This document shows, in pieces, positions 10,101-23,640 of a stretch of DNA of 64,000 bases (its first letter is position 1; every line of letters begins with the position of its first letter). Position numbers and translations under genes: made by a program. The notes under the pieces are model-generated. The model saw only the letters and a list, made by a program, of their open reading frames with translations, had not been told where the DNA came from and did not search any database. This DNA comes from Opisthocomus hoazin (lineage: Eukaryota > Chordata > Aves > Opisthocomiformes > Opisthocomidae), in the NCBI RefSeq assembly GCF_030867145.1, contig NC_134433.1, positions 16,775,896-16,839,895 of the forward strand. The letters run 5' to 3'.

Positions 10101-13100
10101 CACGTTTTAAAGCTAACAATGTGAAGATAATCTCCCTAAGGTGCACCATATGTTTGTGATTAGGCAAAAGAAAAAGCTTCGGGAGAATCGCTGGCCGTGC
10201 GAGTGTTCGCAGCGTTCTCTGGGGTATAATAGCCGGAATTTTCGGCAGAGCCTGAGAGAAGTGGATGCAAAGCTCCCCTTCTATTTCGAGGAAAAATGGT
10301 TACTCAGCATCCCTGGGCTCTGCTGAAAAATCAAGCTTGTATACCTATGGAAGTTTCCCAATTAGAAAAACTGGGGTGGCCAGGTGAGACCGCGGAAGGC
10401 AGGCTGGTCCATTCCCACGGAAGTTTGGTCCAGGAAGCTCAAGATGCCACCACAAAGCCATATACCACACATTTTAGCAACGGACGCCGGCCTGTGTGGG
10501 CGAAGCCATCTGGGGTATAGCAGCTAAAGCCAGGCTGACCATCCAATATGTCAGTAAAAGACAAAATGGACCAGTAGATATAAAAAAAAAAAAAGGGTTA
10601 TCACTGCAAAGGTACTGAGGAACGCAGGTGCTCTGCACGGCTCCGGGCTCTGAGCACGTGTCCACCTCTTCGCCGAGCCATGCCCTCGCCACCTCCAGCT
10701 CCCCATACAGCGATGGGGCGGGACGGCCGCTCTCGGCAGGGCTCTTCCCAGCCCCTCTCCTGTTTCGTCCCGTGCCCGGGATGCGTGCTCCATCCCAGCC
10801 CACCGCGCCGGCACAGCAGCGAGCGCGGAAGGCCAGCGTGCCTCCTCCGGCGCAGCCCGGCTCTGGCGCACCCGGCGTGCTGGCTAGGCGACATCCTCTT
10901 GTAAAGCTGACACACTCCACTGATTTCCCGTGATTTTTCAAGGGGATGAGGATGTTGCAACGTTTGACTGTCCTTCCTGGTGGCCCTAAGCTGACTCTGC
11001 AAAGCTATGCCAGCCTCAAACACCGACGGGAGGGACTCGGAGGAGAGCAGCGGGCTGCAGAAGAGGAGCCACTTGACTTGGCAGGGAAAGAAAACAACCT
11101 TTTTTCTCTGCGCGGCTCCCCCAGCAGTGAGTCAGTAGGCCTGACGAACAAACACAAGTTGCCATAGAAACTCGCATGCCTTCCACCAGGAGGAGGAATA
11201 AATGTAGGCCAATATTTCTGCTTAGCTGGCTCTTGTTCTTGCTGCGCTCCTCAGCCCGCCTGCATCCCAGCGCCGTACGAGCAACCTGCATTTATTTTGC
11301 TGAGGAACGCCCTTGCCCCTGCCGCCAGGAGAAGCTGCAGCGTCGCGCGTGCACACACGCGTGTGCACAGCCGCACACGGGCACACGCAGGGACAGGGAC
11401 ATGCGTGTCGCTGAGCCAGCACCAGGGCTGTTGCTGGGTGCCTGCGGACGAGGAGCCTGGCTGCCTGCGGCAGGCGATGGGGTGGGCGGCGTGGGCAGGG
11501 GCCCGGCAGTGCCCCCGCACCGGCAGCACAAACCCCCCGACCCCATCCGCTCGTGGCCTTCGCACCGCGAGCCTGGCAGGGAGGGCTGGAGGCAGAGTCG
11601 GAGCAATGGGTTTGAAAGGAAATGTTGGTGCTGGGTTATTCCAGCAGCCTTTGGTTTAAATCAGCTCCTCTCCTCCGTACTGTAGGTTTCTCATCTGTGA
11701 CACCAGGGTGAGCCCTCAGCGGGTCGTTAATGTACGTCATGCCCTCGGCGACGCTCCGAGGGAAGGGGTACACGACGTGTACAGACACAGGTGCACGCCT
11801 GGCTGCTGCTCCTCCCTCACCCACACGTGTTTTCCGTCGAGGCACCCTGGGAGGTAACACTAGAACTAGTAACGACAAAACCCGATGGGTCGAGCCAGTG
11901 GCTCGGAAAGCTGCAGGGCCAGGATGAGAAGATGTGGTGTCCTCACATGGGCCTAGAAAAAACACAGCTGTGTCTTTGCAAACGTGTTTTACAGCTGAGT
12001 AGAAATGATCACTGCAGAACTATCTTTTTGGGTCTTTTGTTCCCTGAATGTATGTTATTGTTGGGTTTTACTTTTAAATGTACACACGGGGAAAGCTGCT
12101 TTACTTCTTTTCTTGCTCCTGTTTTGCAGGTTGCATAAAGGACAAATGGCTTGCTATACATCCAGTGGGATGTTATGCTTTAACTGGACTACAAATAAAA
12201 ACAATCTATCAGTGGGAATCCGCTGAAGCCTTGTGACCCAAGAGGGTCAACATTTTGCACACAGCAAACCTAATCCTGTGACCAGCAGTGATCTGCTATC
12301 CCAGTTCATCTCAAGGGGCAACTCGCACCTGACCTCACTCCCTTACAGGAAACTTGGCTGACACCGTACTGCCTCTCAACCTTAAAAATGGAGTTTGCCA
12401 TGTGGAAATTAAATCTCTAAACATACAAAAATCATGCAGCGTCACGACTGAAAAATCCTTTATTCAAAAGGAAAGCAAATCTTTCCCTTCACAGTCCTAA
12501 AACATGGAGGGGGAATATGATCCCCTTGAGAGCAAGGTGCCTTCATTCCAGGCACAGGACTGTGGTCTTGGGGTCAGTGGCCGTGCTAAAGCTGAGTCCA
12601 TGCTTACTTGCTAAGCTGAAGCAGATCTTGATTATTTTATTGCTTCCCACCATCTTCCAAGAAAAAAAATGTTTAAGGTAAGAAGTGGGAGTCCTCTCTA
12701 TCTCAAGCCCTCTGCTTACGACAAGGTGTCACTTCTCACCAGAATAACCTCTGAAGTCCAAAGATCTAAGTTTGGCTAGACGATTTCAGTCTTTGTAACA
12801 GTAGATGTAGAAGGTAAGTAACGCTACTCAAGCATACACACTACGGTTGTGTTTACATTGAAAGGAATAGTATAGAACAAGAACCACGAAGGAAAATATC
12901 TGTTCAAAAATAAGTGAGAGGTAACCAGCTTCCCAATACGCTGGTCTTAAATGTTACTGTCTGTACTGAAGTTACTGGAGCTACCTCATACAGAGAGCTT
13001 TACATGTTGAAAGGAAGAGAGATAATTGGTGAGTGATCAAAGATTTCTGCCTGGTAATTTACAATCATTTTGGGGCAGGATTCCTGTGGAGAGGAAAACC

Positions 13101-16100
13101 AGACATCAGTAGGATGATAAACGATAAAGAGCTCCTATGGAGGCAGTTATACACTCACCCAAATCTCCTGTAAAAATGCAGCAATCTCCTAAGACTTCTA
13201 AACCTGCCTTTCTGTGAAGGAGCCCTGGGGTCAGAAATGTGCATGCTTTGTGTACCGCAGAAAGAGAGGCTAACAACCATGGTCCTCTCCTTTCCATGCT
13301 TCTGCTGCCAGGCAGCCACTCTGCCTCTTTTACGTGCCTGTGTTTTAAAGCCTCTACATTTGCCAGCAGTAGGTTGATTGATTTTCATAGTATGAGTCGC
13401 ATGAGTAAAACTACTCGCATACAGAAACCTGTACGGAATCACGAGGCCCTCATCACCATGAAGAGTCCTCCCGTCCCCAGGCAGACGCTGGCATGGCCAC
13501 CAGCCTCCACGGGAGCAACGCAGACGCTGCGGAAATGTGGACTGGATGGATTTCAAGGAAATACTCACCATGGAGACAAGATTATTTTAGACACAAATTT
13601 TAACTTGCACTTTCTGTCAGCAGAATTTTGATTTACACAGAAGCATTATTTCATAGTTACGTATCTTTCCAGATAGCTTCATGCCCAGCACCCCCCCTAC
13701 AGCCTCAGAAAATCAGAACTGGGAAAGATCGTGTTCTTCCGTGCATGACTGCGGGAAGCACCGCTCCCTGGAAGGGACTCGGAAAGGGTGATGTTCATCC
13801 AGCAGATGCTGATTTCTCACAATGGCTATTTTTACAACAGCAATAATATTAATGAAGATTGGTGATTAACCTAAATTGTTCTTGCTGGAAGGATCAAACA
13901 GGCACTGCAGATACGAGTGCCCCTTGCTCGAAGGTGATTTACCCCTGGTCACGCTGGCTGAGGCGGCTCCTGCACGGCGCGCAGGGCGAGGAGGCTGCGC
14001 CGGGCAGCCGGTGCGCTGCGAGATTCAGGGCTCTGGCTCTTGTGCAGGTGAGCTTTTAAACTGCCTTTCACTTGGGACAAGAAGCAACAGACAGCGTCTT
14101 TGAAACTTTAACTGTGACTTTACATTTAGATCCTTAGGTCAGGGAACGGAGCAACTCCTGCCTTCACTGAGCAATATGGCCTGGGTCATCAACGCACTGC
14201 CGAAGGTGAAATGGAATTACTGATGAAGGTCGCACTTCGTTCAGCCTCATGTAGCACAGGCGTACACATACAGCTGATCTCTGCTCGCTGCCAGGGCGTC
14301 ACCGCCTCAGCCCAGGAAGCCTTGAGCTGAACAAAGGCCCGGTCACGCTGGGCACTACCCCAGCACTACGGCAGCTCGTGCCAGCTCAGAGCCCGCAGCC
14401 TGCGGGACCAGGCAGACAGGGCCAGCGTTCTCTTCCCGACTCCCCACGGAGCAACCAGCCCGCGCTCAGAGACCCGAGCAGGCCCAGAAACCCCGGGGTT
14501 CCCTGCCCTGCCCGTCGCTGTACCTGTGACACTGGGCTCTTCTGCACATTGCTGAAAGCAGCTGTCCCCGTGTGGTTGCATTTAATGTGCTGGATTTAAC
14601 TGTCGGTGTTCTGGGTACCAAAATGTCTTTATAATATTAAGAATTAAAATGAAATGTTTCATAATAACGGAAGGTATGCTGTGCTAGTGATTTCAACTGC
14701 TTTTAATAACCTTGGATCAATTTTTTTCTCCCACTTTCTCCAGATTTGAAAGCTCAATTAATTTTGAGCTACAACTCTGTCTATCATTTCAACCACATGT
14801 GGCAGAGCGAGAATTCATGCGAGAAAATGGTTAATTTTTGGTACCTTGTGCTGCCTGATGACAGGTGTGCTGTCCTAAATAATTAGCTTTCAGAAAGGGA
14901 TCCCCTTAACCCTTCTCTAAAACTGGTTAGTGATCCAGGTTTTACTTCATTAAGCTCCTGACAGCTCAATGTACTCACATCTGTCACTGTTTGGTAGTTT
15001 GATTCCAAGAACACAAATCGCTTCAAGAACTGGCAACAAATTCATTCAGGCTCGTGATGCAGATCAAAATCCATCTGTTTACTAATCAAAAGCCGTATTT
15101 TAATCACAGTACAACAGTGGTGTCAGCAATATCGTAACTTAGACTTTCTCTCTGCCCTAAACATGATGGGGAGTTCTCGTCATTTAAGCTGCATTTATTT
15201 GAACCGGATATTTCAAACGCAAGTGGTCTGACATGCAAGCCCTTCCATACAGGATTTAACCAACCTGCCTGCAATGGACTAGGGCAGCAGGCACTTTGTA
15301 CCTACAGTTTTAACCTGGAAGTTCATTACAATTTTTGTTTTAATCCCAGGTAAAACCTTGGCCTGATAAATCATCCCACCTTACTCATCATTTAATTATA
15401 GCAACGCACTCAGCTCTGCCCTCGATTCCGATTCACGGCTGTCTCTTCTTCATGCCTGGGATACAAACAGAACTTCCAGGTGCCAGATACGCTGACTTCC
15501 TGACTGTGCATACACACTGTCCGTTAGGAACACGCTGCGTTTTGTACATGTGTTCTTCCATGCACTGCAGGAACTGGACTAGGGTTAAGCTAGATTTCTT
15601 GTGAACACAGATTCTTGCCTGCAGGTCGCACACTTTGCTTTGGAAGCTGGAAACTCTACAATGAGTAAGGCAGGAACAGAAAACATTCCTGAAGGACTGA
15701 ACTCTATCCCTGGCAGCTTTTCTGCCGCAATTTTTTTTGCTCCCAGTGAAGTTTCAGGTCTTGCATTTTAATAGATGTACTCCCATTATAAGAAACAAAC
15801 CAAAAAATTGAAGACATTTAATAGCTGCATGATACTGAACTGGGTGGTCTGATCCAGCACGGCATCCAGTTTCTATTATATCAGGCACTTCTAACACGAT
15901 TCTAAACTACATGAAGAGAGGAAAATAATGTGATTAATTGAATTACAGCTTGAGTTTCCAAATATTGGTTTCTATGGAATAAGATACAATGATAAAGTTG
16001 ACTAATGTCTATGAAAGTTTACCTTTGCTCAGCTGACCGAGGAGGAACTAGCAGTGGAACTGCAGCTTTGTCAGACTCCAGAACTCGGGGAACAACCCAT

Positions 16101-19100
16101 GCTAAATCTGGGAAAACACCACAAGATTCAGCCTAGGGAAAATGAGAAAGAATCTCAAATTCCAAGATGTTTGGTTTAGCTGAGGAGGGCTGAAGAGAGA
16201 CTATGTGGATTACAATAGGGAGGGACTAGGTAGATAATAGTTCATTTGAATTTGAAATGGGAAGGATGTTTTTGCTCTACAGGCATCATGAGATCATATC
16301 TCAGTGGGCACTGCAGACAGTTCTGTGGGTTCACAGTAACTCCAGAAGACTGCCAAAATGAGGAACAGTAGCTTGCACTGCGAGAGCACTCACCGCTGCG
16401 GGCAATCGGGCAGGTAAAGCTCCAGTCTTACGTCACGGCAACATCGGCTGTGGAACAGGCTGTGGCTGGAACTTGGCAAAGGAGCAGCTGCCCTGGCTCC
16501 ACCTCAGGTTCAGAGCATCCAAAAGCAAGTCCTGCCGAGATGGACAACTGCATGCAAGTGGGCAAGACAGGCGACAGCTTGTGTGAGAAACGCGGCCCCA
16601 CAGAGCGCTCTCGGTGAAGGCTGAGTGCTGAGGGCTGCTGGCTCTGCACCCTGCTCGGCTCGGACCGGGAGGAGAATCCAGGTGAACTGCTGAACATTTT
16701 GTTTGCTTTGGGATGAGAGACGGATCCAAGTACAATGCAAGAGAGTGACTTTTTGGTTCTTCATCTTCTCGGAAAAAAGAAAAGAGCAGACCACCAAAAC
16801 TGCCACAGCACATCAGAAGACAGACAGCAGAACCAGTGGAACAGTAAGTGAGACTGTAAGGACATTCCCGACTCGCTGCGGCTGCTCTGTGCAGAGTCAA
16901 ATCAGAGGAGGGGATGCATAGATTTATTTTCCAAAATGCAAACCCTAAAGAAGGACTTCTATCACACTATGTGACAAATCAGCATATGGCTGTATCTGTC
17001 AGCTTCTAATTGTGAGGGGCATTTGGATTTTAAAAGAGCGGCCAAGATGATTGTAAAATGATGCCATATCATTTAACTGTGATTCCTGTCGCACTGTCAA
17101 TGGATGGCAAACGTAGAGTGGTCAGAGGCTATTACAGGATAATCACCTCTTCAAATGAGAAAATCTGCAGACGTTAGGCAGCATAACTCCCCGTGGAATT
17201 CATTCTCCTAGCTAGGCTGCTGTCCTCGCAGCAGCTTAGCTATTAAAGGAGTTAAAAGTTACCCAAGTGGTCCTGTGGGAAGAAGACTCAGGGAAAGGCA
17301 AAGGGAAAGGGGCAGTTCTAGATGAAAAGAAAACTAGATCAAGTAGAAGGTCAGAAGACACTGACAAAATCTTTGTTGATTTTTGGATGCAAATAAGGAT
17401 CTGCATTAAGTTTCTCCAGGTTTTTATATGTTTGTTGTTTATCGTGTCTGCTATCAGGGCTGTTGGCACATAAATGTGCTGATGTTCTCCACTGTTAGTG
17501 TTTCAAATAAAACAGTGAGGTAGAGGGTGCACAGTTGTGAAAGAATATGAGCGTATTCAATAGCTGTTATGAAAGATTCAGAAAGCAAGGACTAACGATA
17601 GTGCCCAAGCAACCAGACTGTGCAGCTCCCGCTGCCAAAAGTGGTATCAGACACTGGGTTTGCATCTGGAGTGCGTGACGAGAGGCCCGGAGCCAGGCAG
17701 CCAATGTTTCTGGGCAGACTCCACACGCCAAGAACACGTGGGACACAAGGTCTAGACTGGATACAGCCGTTTAGCAGGCATCTGCTGGGAGGGAAGCTAA
17801 TCCAGGATTATAACACGCTGTTCAAATTGCAACTGCTTTGAGAGCTACAGGAAACACTTGTAGCAGGTGTTTTCACGACGAAATTTTCTTTATGCACATA
17901 CTAGTTGAAAAAGTTTAATAGAAACAAGTGTGTGCGTGTGACAAACAACAACAAAGATCATGTGAAGTTCAGAAATAAAGTGCAATGCTATTTTGACTCC
18001 TTTGAAAATACTTGTATTTTTCAAATGGTAAATTTGTATTTCTGTGCAGAAGAAATACATACGGAACTGCCAAGCAGGCTTACCTGAAGATTTAATTGAT
18101 TCAAAATTAAATTTGCTGATTTCTTGCCCTTGTATTCTAGTTGTGGAGTAGCAGTTTTCACTGACCTCATGTACAAACAGCTCCTGTGCTTCAACTAAGA
18201 ACGCTTATTGAGAAATAGCTGTTCCTGAAGAAATTCATCCTTAGTCCCACCAACAGCACGACCTATAAGCTCTTATGAGGTATGTCAGGTGACCAGAAGC
18301 ATTCTGCACATGGCAGCAATCAAAATTGTTAGAATCAAACTCTATTCTATCTGAGATAATTTCCAAATTGTTGAGTAACAATAAATAGCTGCAAGTCAAT
18401 GCCATAGTTATTTTTATGTGAATTATAACAAGTTTTGCGGTTAAGGATACATACGGTTATAAAAGTATAGTTTAAAAATATCCACAGTTCAGTAATTGTA
18501 TGAAGTATGGCTGTGATGTCTGAAAACACTGACTGCTGTATGGTCAAAACCAGGTGAACGTATTTGTCAATTTAGATCAGGAGCCTGCAAATCACAGTGC
18601 TGGACAGAGTTCTTCTAAAGGCAGTGGAGAACTCTGCAGGTGCAATGAATTGCAGCATTGAAGCCATCAGTGAATTCTTGACCCTATGAAAATCCACAAA
18701 GCTTTGACACTAATTATAGATTTCGCCCATTATTTTCCTCGATATATGGTAAGTCAGTAAGATCCTAGGTTATTCATACCTGAAAAGAAAAGCCTAAGGG
18801 ATTTTACAAGATGGTTAACCTATGACCACCACATTAAGGCTTCAAAACAAATGTAACTCATTTGCTCAGGGATGACAGATTAATAAATTGTTCCACCTCA
18901 TTATCTCCATAATACCTGATGGCATAGCTTAGAGGGAGTCTGGCAAACGACACAGGACAAAGGTCAGTGCTCCTTTTTAAAAAACAAGATTACAAACCTT
19001 CATACAAATATAAATGATTCAGTGGATTTACACAAAGACAGCAGAAATCCTAGTTTGGGTTCAAACAATACTCCTCAATGTAAAAATTTCATGCCAAGCT

Positions 19101-20859
19101 GCAAAGTGTGGTGCTAGGCACAAGAAATGGAAGTGGAAATTGATGCGATTGTGTTTCCAGCTTCCCTCCTCGTGCCTGTCCCTTGGCAATGCCCGCGCTG
19201 CCAGACGTCACCGTGCGCCAAGGCAGGTCTGCGATCCGCACCGCCGAAGCAGATTGCGTGCTGCTGGCGGCGACGGTACCACAGCTGGGCTGCTCCAGGG
19301 CTACCAACCGCCACGGCAGGGTGTCTCCTAATGCCCTTCCCCGGGCTGGTACTCAGCATGAAATGACAGAGAGAATGAACAGCAGATTAGATGCGGTCCT
19401 GCAATTCCAAAACCATGGATCAGGATGAAGACTCTCTTGAGTTAAGCTTTAAAACAATACCTCAGTTTAAATGGTTAAGCTTTTGCACCTTGCAATGTCC
19501 CTAGAAATCTTCAAGCCTGTAGGGCCATATTTGCAAGATTTTATCAACAACTGCAAAACCAGAAAGAATGTTTAAAATAACAAAACTCTTGCCTGCGGGA
19601 GTTAAGAAAAAGGTGGATATCATGAAAGCGGCGAGGAAATTACGAAACCTGGAAGCTATGAAATACAACTTTCAATACAAAAAGAAGAAACTAGCTACAA
19701 ACATGCTGAGGTTTACATATTGATTAGTCTTGGCAGAGAAGCTCATAAAACCAGAAGGTAATAGGAAGAAAGGTTGTGGCTCGAAATAATTACTCTTTAT
19801 GGCAACAGTCATGCATTTTCTATGCAGGCATGTGTAAACATTAATGGATAATGTGTAGCATAGAGCAGGGCAGAGAAAACTACATAGCTAAGCAAAAATA
19901 CTGTTTTTTTGGAATTGCTTCTACATCTGTGGAAACAGGTGAAGATTCGCTGAACTGTAGAGTGGACAATTTTAAATGATTGTAAAGCCGGCTGAGTACA
20001 ACAATTTGAATAGCATCACTGCAGCCTGACCACCAGCAGAACACGCCAGTATTATGCATGGAACTATAACGGCTTTTTGTTTCCAGAGCCACAAATAAAA
20101 ATCATCAACACTATCAGGTCAAGAACGTCTGCTGTGCCAGGCCTGGCAAGCAGCACGAACTAACCTCAAACCAGGCAGACGCACTAAGGGAGGGATTCCC
20201 CTGGCACAGGGAAACGGTATCGATGCAGTAGGGTAGAGGTCCAAGATGCTCTGGTGGGTACAAAAACAAGGAGGGAGCCTGAAAGAGGAGAGTTTATTTA
20301 CATTAAAATATCACTGAAAAGTCACTGTCAGGATATAAATCAAAGCTGTTCTTTTTCAGCTTTAAGCTCTACAGAGATCTGTAAACGCAGGGCCAGACGC
20401 TGAGACAGGAGCCTTGCTCTCCAGCAAAGCCCAAACCCAGTTCAGATACAGAGAAACTGGTCCTTACTTTTTAGGCATCTTTGCTTCTTGATTAACGTTG
20501 CTAGGGTGACTGCAACAACCTATTACCAACTAGTAGTCTGTTTTGCTACTACAAACCATAGAGAGTAGATAAAAAAATCAAGGTTTCTGTAAAAAAAGAT
20601 GTCATGTAGAAACAAATGTATTCTGTTTGGCAGCAAAAACCTTTGTTACCAAAGCACCTGGCATTTTAAAATGTGGATATTTGTACCTTTCTCTGCTGAA
20701 CATTTTAAGCAGGAAGAACTGCTCTGGAGGAAGAATTATAGAAGGAAAGGCACACTATAGCCAACAACCTCAGTCATGCTAGAGATTTCATTCATAATGC
20801 CACTTGCACTGAAAAATTGCTTGTATTTCTCCTCTTTTTTTCCAAAGGCCTTTAATTCT
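10101..20859. other. Intergenic region, no gene recognised
   Basis: The sequence is mostly AT-rich with GC-rich patches at about 10600-10930, 11200-11900 and 13930-14060. Overlapping open frames on both strands occur at 10601-11023, 11176-11685, 13155-13631 and 16433-16900. Their translations are serine-, arginine- or cysteine-rich without family resemblance, and opposite strands are open over the same bases, which argues against any one being real. A Z-DNA-prone tract lies at 11344-11369. The rest of this 10.7 kb shows no named element. Confidence 0.45.
11344..11369. repeat. Alternating pyrimidine-purine tract (Z-DNA-prone)
   Basis: Twenty-six consecutive bases alternate strictly pyrimidine-purine (CG, TG and CA dinucleotides). 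The tract includes the 12-base perfect palindrome CACACGCGTGTG at 11354-11365. It sits at the edge of a GC-rich patch. Confidence 0.7.
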
Positions 20860-21260
20860 TCCTCTGAAAAGAACTGTTCTTGCTGCTGTTCAATCACGTT
20901 TTAACCATTCAATCAGATCGAGCTATATATAAATGTATGGACCCTTGTTTCAGATTCCCTTATTCAGCTTTTACTTCGTGAAGAGAAAAGCTGTGTTCCA
21001 AGGTCACAACTGATTAATCTTGACCTGTGAACCTTGAAAGTGTTAAGTCTTAATATAAATGTGTCACTCTATATAGTAAAGTGAAATGTACTCTGTATCC
21101 ATAACAAATAATGAACTGAATTTTTCTGACTTTACTCTTTAGTTGCTAATTAAGCACTTAACTACAAGATCTGTTAACTCTTTGGTGCTCTTTGAATAAA
21201 TTATGTGGCTATAAAAGGAGTGACATCGTTTGGCCCTTTGAGCAGTGGGATGGAGATATC
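20860..21260. promoter_or_regulatory. Motif-dense block with nuclear-receptor half-sites and a TATA consensus
   Basis: Within 400 bases there are: AAGGTCA (core AGGTCA at 21001-21006) facing TGACCT at 21021-21026; a TGATTAATC homeodomain-type site between them; ACCTTG at 21031-21036; CTAATTAAG and GTTAAC sites around 21150-21180; and a canonical TATAAAAGG at 21210-21218. No open frame follows, so if this is a promoter its transcript is non-coding. The motifs are seen directly; the regulatory role is inference. Confidence 0.35.
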
Positions 21261-23422
21261 TTCTCGTCAGGTATTTTGCAGAAGATTTTTTGCTAAACCT
21301 TGAGGGTTCTCATGGTGGAGCAGCCAGAGGCATGCTTCAGCCTTATAAAGGATATATTATTAACAAGCATTAAGGCTTGTGATTAACAAGTGTTAAGGCT
21401 TCCAATAGTATTGTGGCAATATTTTTGTATTACTGGTACTATTATATATTCCCAGTAATATTTGTAGAAATTAAGCCACAACACAATGGCAAGTGATACA
21501 GAGTTATTTTAGAAGAAAAAAATTTTGGCCAAACGGATATTGTCATCAAAAATTCAATCATACAGTAAATAAACTAAATAAATTAAACTAAACAAAGCTA
21601 TGAGGGAAAAAAAACTATTGGCTTTAGTGGTATCACACCAAATTAAGATAGAAAACACCTTTTATAACATTCATCAAGACATGCTTCTGGAATGCGTACC
21701 ATCTCACGCATCCTGCTGTAAGAAAGTCCAGTTCGAGAAGACAGGTGAAAGCCTGTGCTATTTAGATGCTCACGGTGAGCAAAGCCAAGTCACCTTTCCA
21801 GCGCCCGCTGCAGCTAGGTAAGACGATCAAACACCAGCTCACGCTTCAAGTGCCTCCAGTGCCGCCTCATTAGATGGGTTTCCACCATGCGACACCAGTG
21901 CTGCTGGTGGAATTCTGCTGCGTACCAGCGAGGGGATCGGGGCTTCCAGAGTCCAGGAGAGACAGGAAGGGAGAGGAGTGGCAATGCCTCTGCAGCTCTG
22001 CTATGTACTTTACAAACAAGAAAAGACAATGCCTACGCCCAGGTCAACCTTACAAAGCAGATTTCTCATCATGTGTGCCATTCACGGGCAGTCTTTAAGA
22101 AGAAAATGAAGTATACCACAAAATGGGACTTCAATCACGTGGCACTTGTAAGTGAACCAGAAGACAGTAAAGTCAAAACAAATTTACCAGTTGCTTCTTG
22201 TAATTGCAACCAGGACTGGAAACATTTACACCTGTGACAATGCAATTAGTTGTGCTCAACAGACACCGTGAAATCATTTTCAGAAGACATTAGGACAGTC
22301 TTACATGGCTGTCTTCAGCAAGTAGATATTATATTTCCTGCAGATCTGAGGCCCAATGCAGCTGAAAACATAATAAATCTATTTTTAATCTTTAATAATT
22401 CATTTTGAAGTACTGACAGGCACATGAGCCACTCCTGTCTAAAATTAGTTCTGTTCATGCTGGAAGTAACCATTTATTCTATCAAGCCATTTGTATGCTT
22501 AATATCAGAAGAGCTCTTCTGGGAGGTGTTACCGTTTTTGTGTGAGGTTTCTCTACAATAGCTCGTTTGGTTCCTAGAACATCGGAATTAATGTCCTAAA
22601 GCTCTGCGAATTGTATGTCACTACATTTCCTTTAACCTGCAGACTGCTCTGGGAAGCAAAATACAAATCTACTCTTAAGAAACTAAGCAGTGAGATGAAA
22701 AGGACGGCTGGCTTAGGAAATGCCAACCTTCGAGCCCCCACTGCATTTCACCGTCAGGAAGGGCGCTGCAGCCATCACAGAGCAGCAGCTGATTCCTCAC
22801 CCGCGGCGCGCCCAGGGCTGCAGCCGTGCCCCCTCGCAAGGGCAGCTCCCGCTGCTGCCTTGGGGCCCAAGGCCGGTAACGAGTAACGTCTCAGTAATAA
22901 CTAAAGCCTTCTGCTACGCACACAGTCTGACCACGTGCGCCAGGGGCACGGAGAAACCCTGATCCTGCTTATGACACTGCACCACTGGTTCTACTAGTCA
23001 CGTTTTCTTAATGTAGTTTCTTTTTCAAGGTTTTGGAGGACTCATAAGTACATAAAACAATCTTCCACATTTTAAATCAGCACTGCTGTCGCAGCCCTGG
23101 TTATTCCCTGGTTCCTAGGCAGCTCTCAGAATAGCCATCAGCTTTGCTTATGTCCAAAGTGCTTACGTCCTTAGTAAGACTCATTTAGAGAGATAAAATC
23201 AGACTTTTAAACCAGGCGTCATCTTGTGTCCAAAGCTGCCCACCACCACAGAAGAACACACCGCAATTCCTCCTCTAGACACTGTGCGATTTCACTGCCA
23301 TCTTCCCAGAAGAACGAGTGCAAAGGCGGCAAGGTTTTGGCCATCACAAAAGCCTTGAAGGGGACGCATTACACGTATTTACTATAAACTCCACCTGATC
23401 TCAACCAACACAAGCCCCTCAC
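21261..23422. other. AT-rich stretch, no gene recognised
   Basis: Open frames of 70-116 codons at 21814-22237 overlap on both strands and match nothing I know. A small GC-rich patch lies at 22730-22880. No repeat family was recognised. Confidence 0.4.
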
Positions 23423-23494
23423 CTCTGGACACTCTGTCTGCAGTGTTAGTGTTCCTGTGGCTGGGTCGATCAGCCACTGGATGTCACTGGTAGT
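23423..23494 (-). other. Exon-like segment with a cadherin-like peptide, status unknown
   Basis: On minus this is a 72-base, phase-0 open segment. It is preceded by TTTATGTGCTCAG (acceptor-like, though with a weak pyrimidine tract) and followed by GTGAGG (strong donor, 23422-23417). It encodes 24 residues including IQWLIDPATGTLTLQ. The WL-IDP-TG pattern resembles the end of a classical cadherin repeat (…WLKIDPVNGQIT… in N-cadherin). I see no neighbouring cadherin exon such as a DXNDNAP-type segment. It may be an isolated relic, an exon of an unidentified minus-strand gene, or chance. Confidence 0.25.
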
Positions 23495-23640
23495 CTGAGC
23501 ACATAAACCCAAACAGTATTTGTTTGGCACTAGAAAATTTTTAAAGACAGAATGAATCTGAGCACACTAAATAGCAACAATATTTTCAGATGCTGAAAAC
23601 ATTTGCTCAAGCCTCACATTTCCATCAAGTATATGGCATA

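Noticed and set aside
13155-13631. 138-codon minus and 130-codon plus frames over the same bases
   Set aside because: Both strands are open, neither translation is recognisable, and no convincing start or splice sites exist.
16433-16900. 155-codon minus-strand frame
   Set aside because: Ser/Cys-rich translation without domain, splice context or recognisable relatives; treated as chance.
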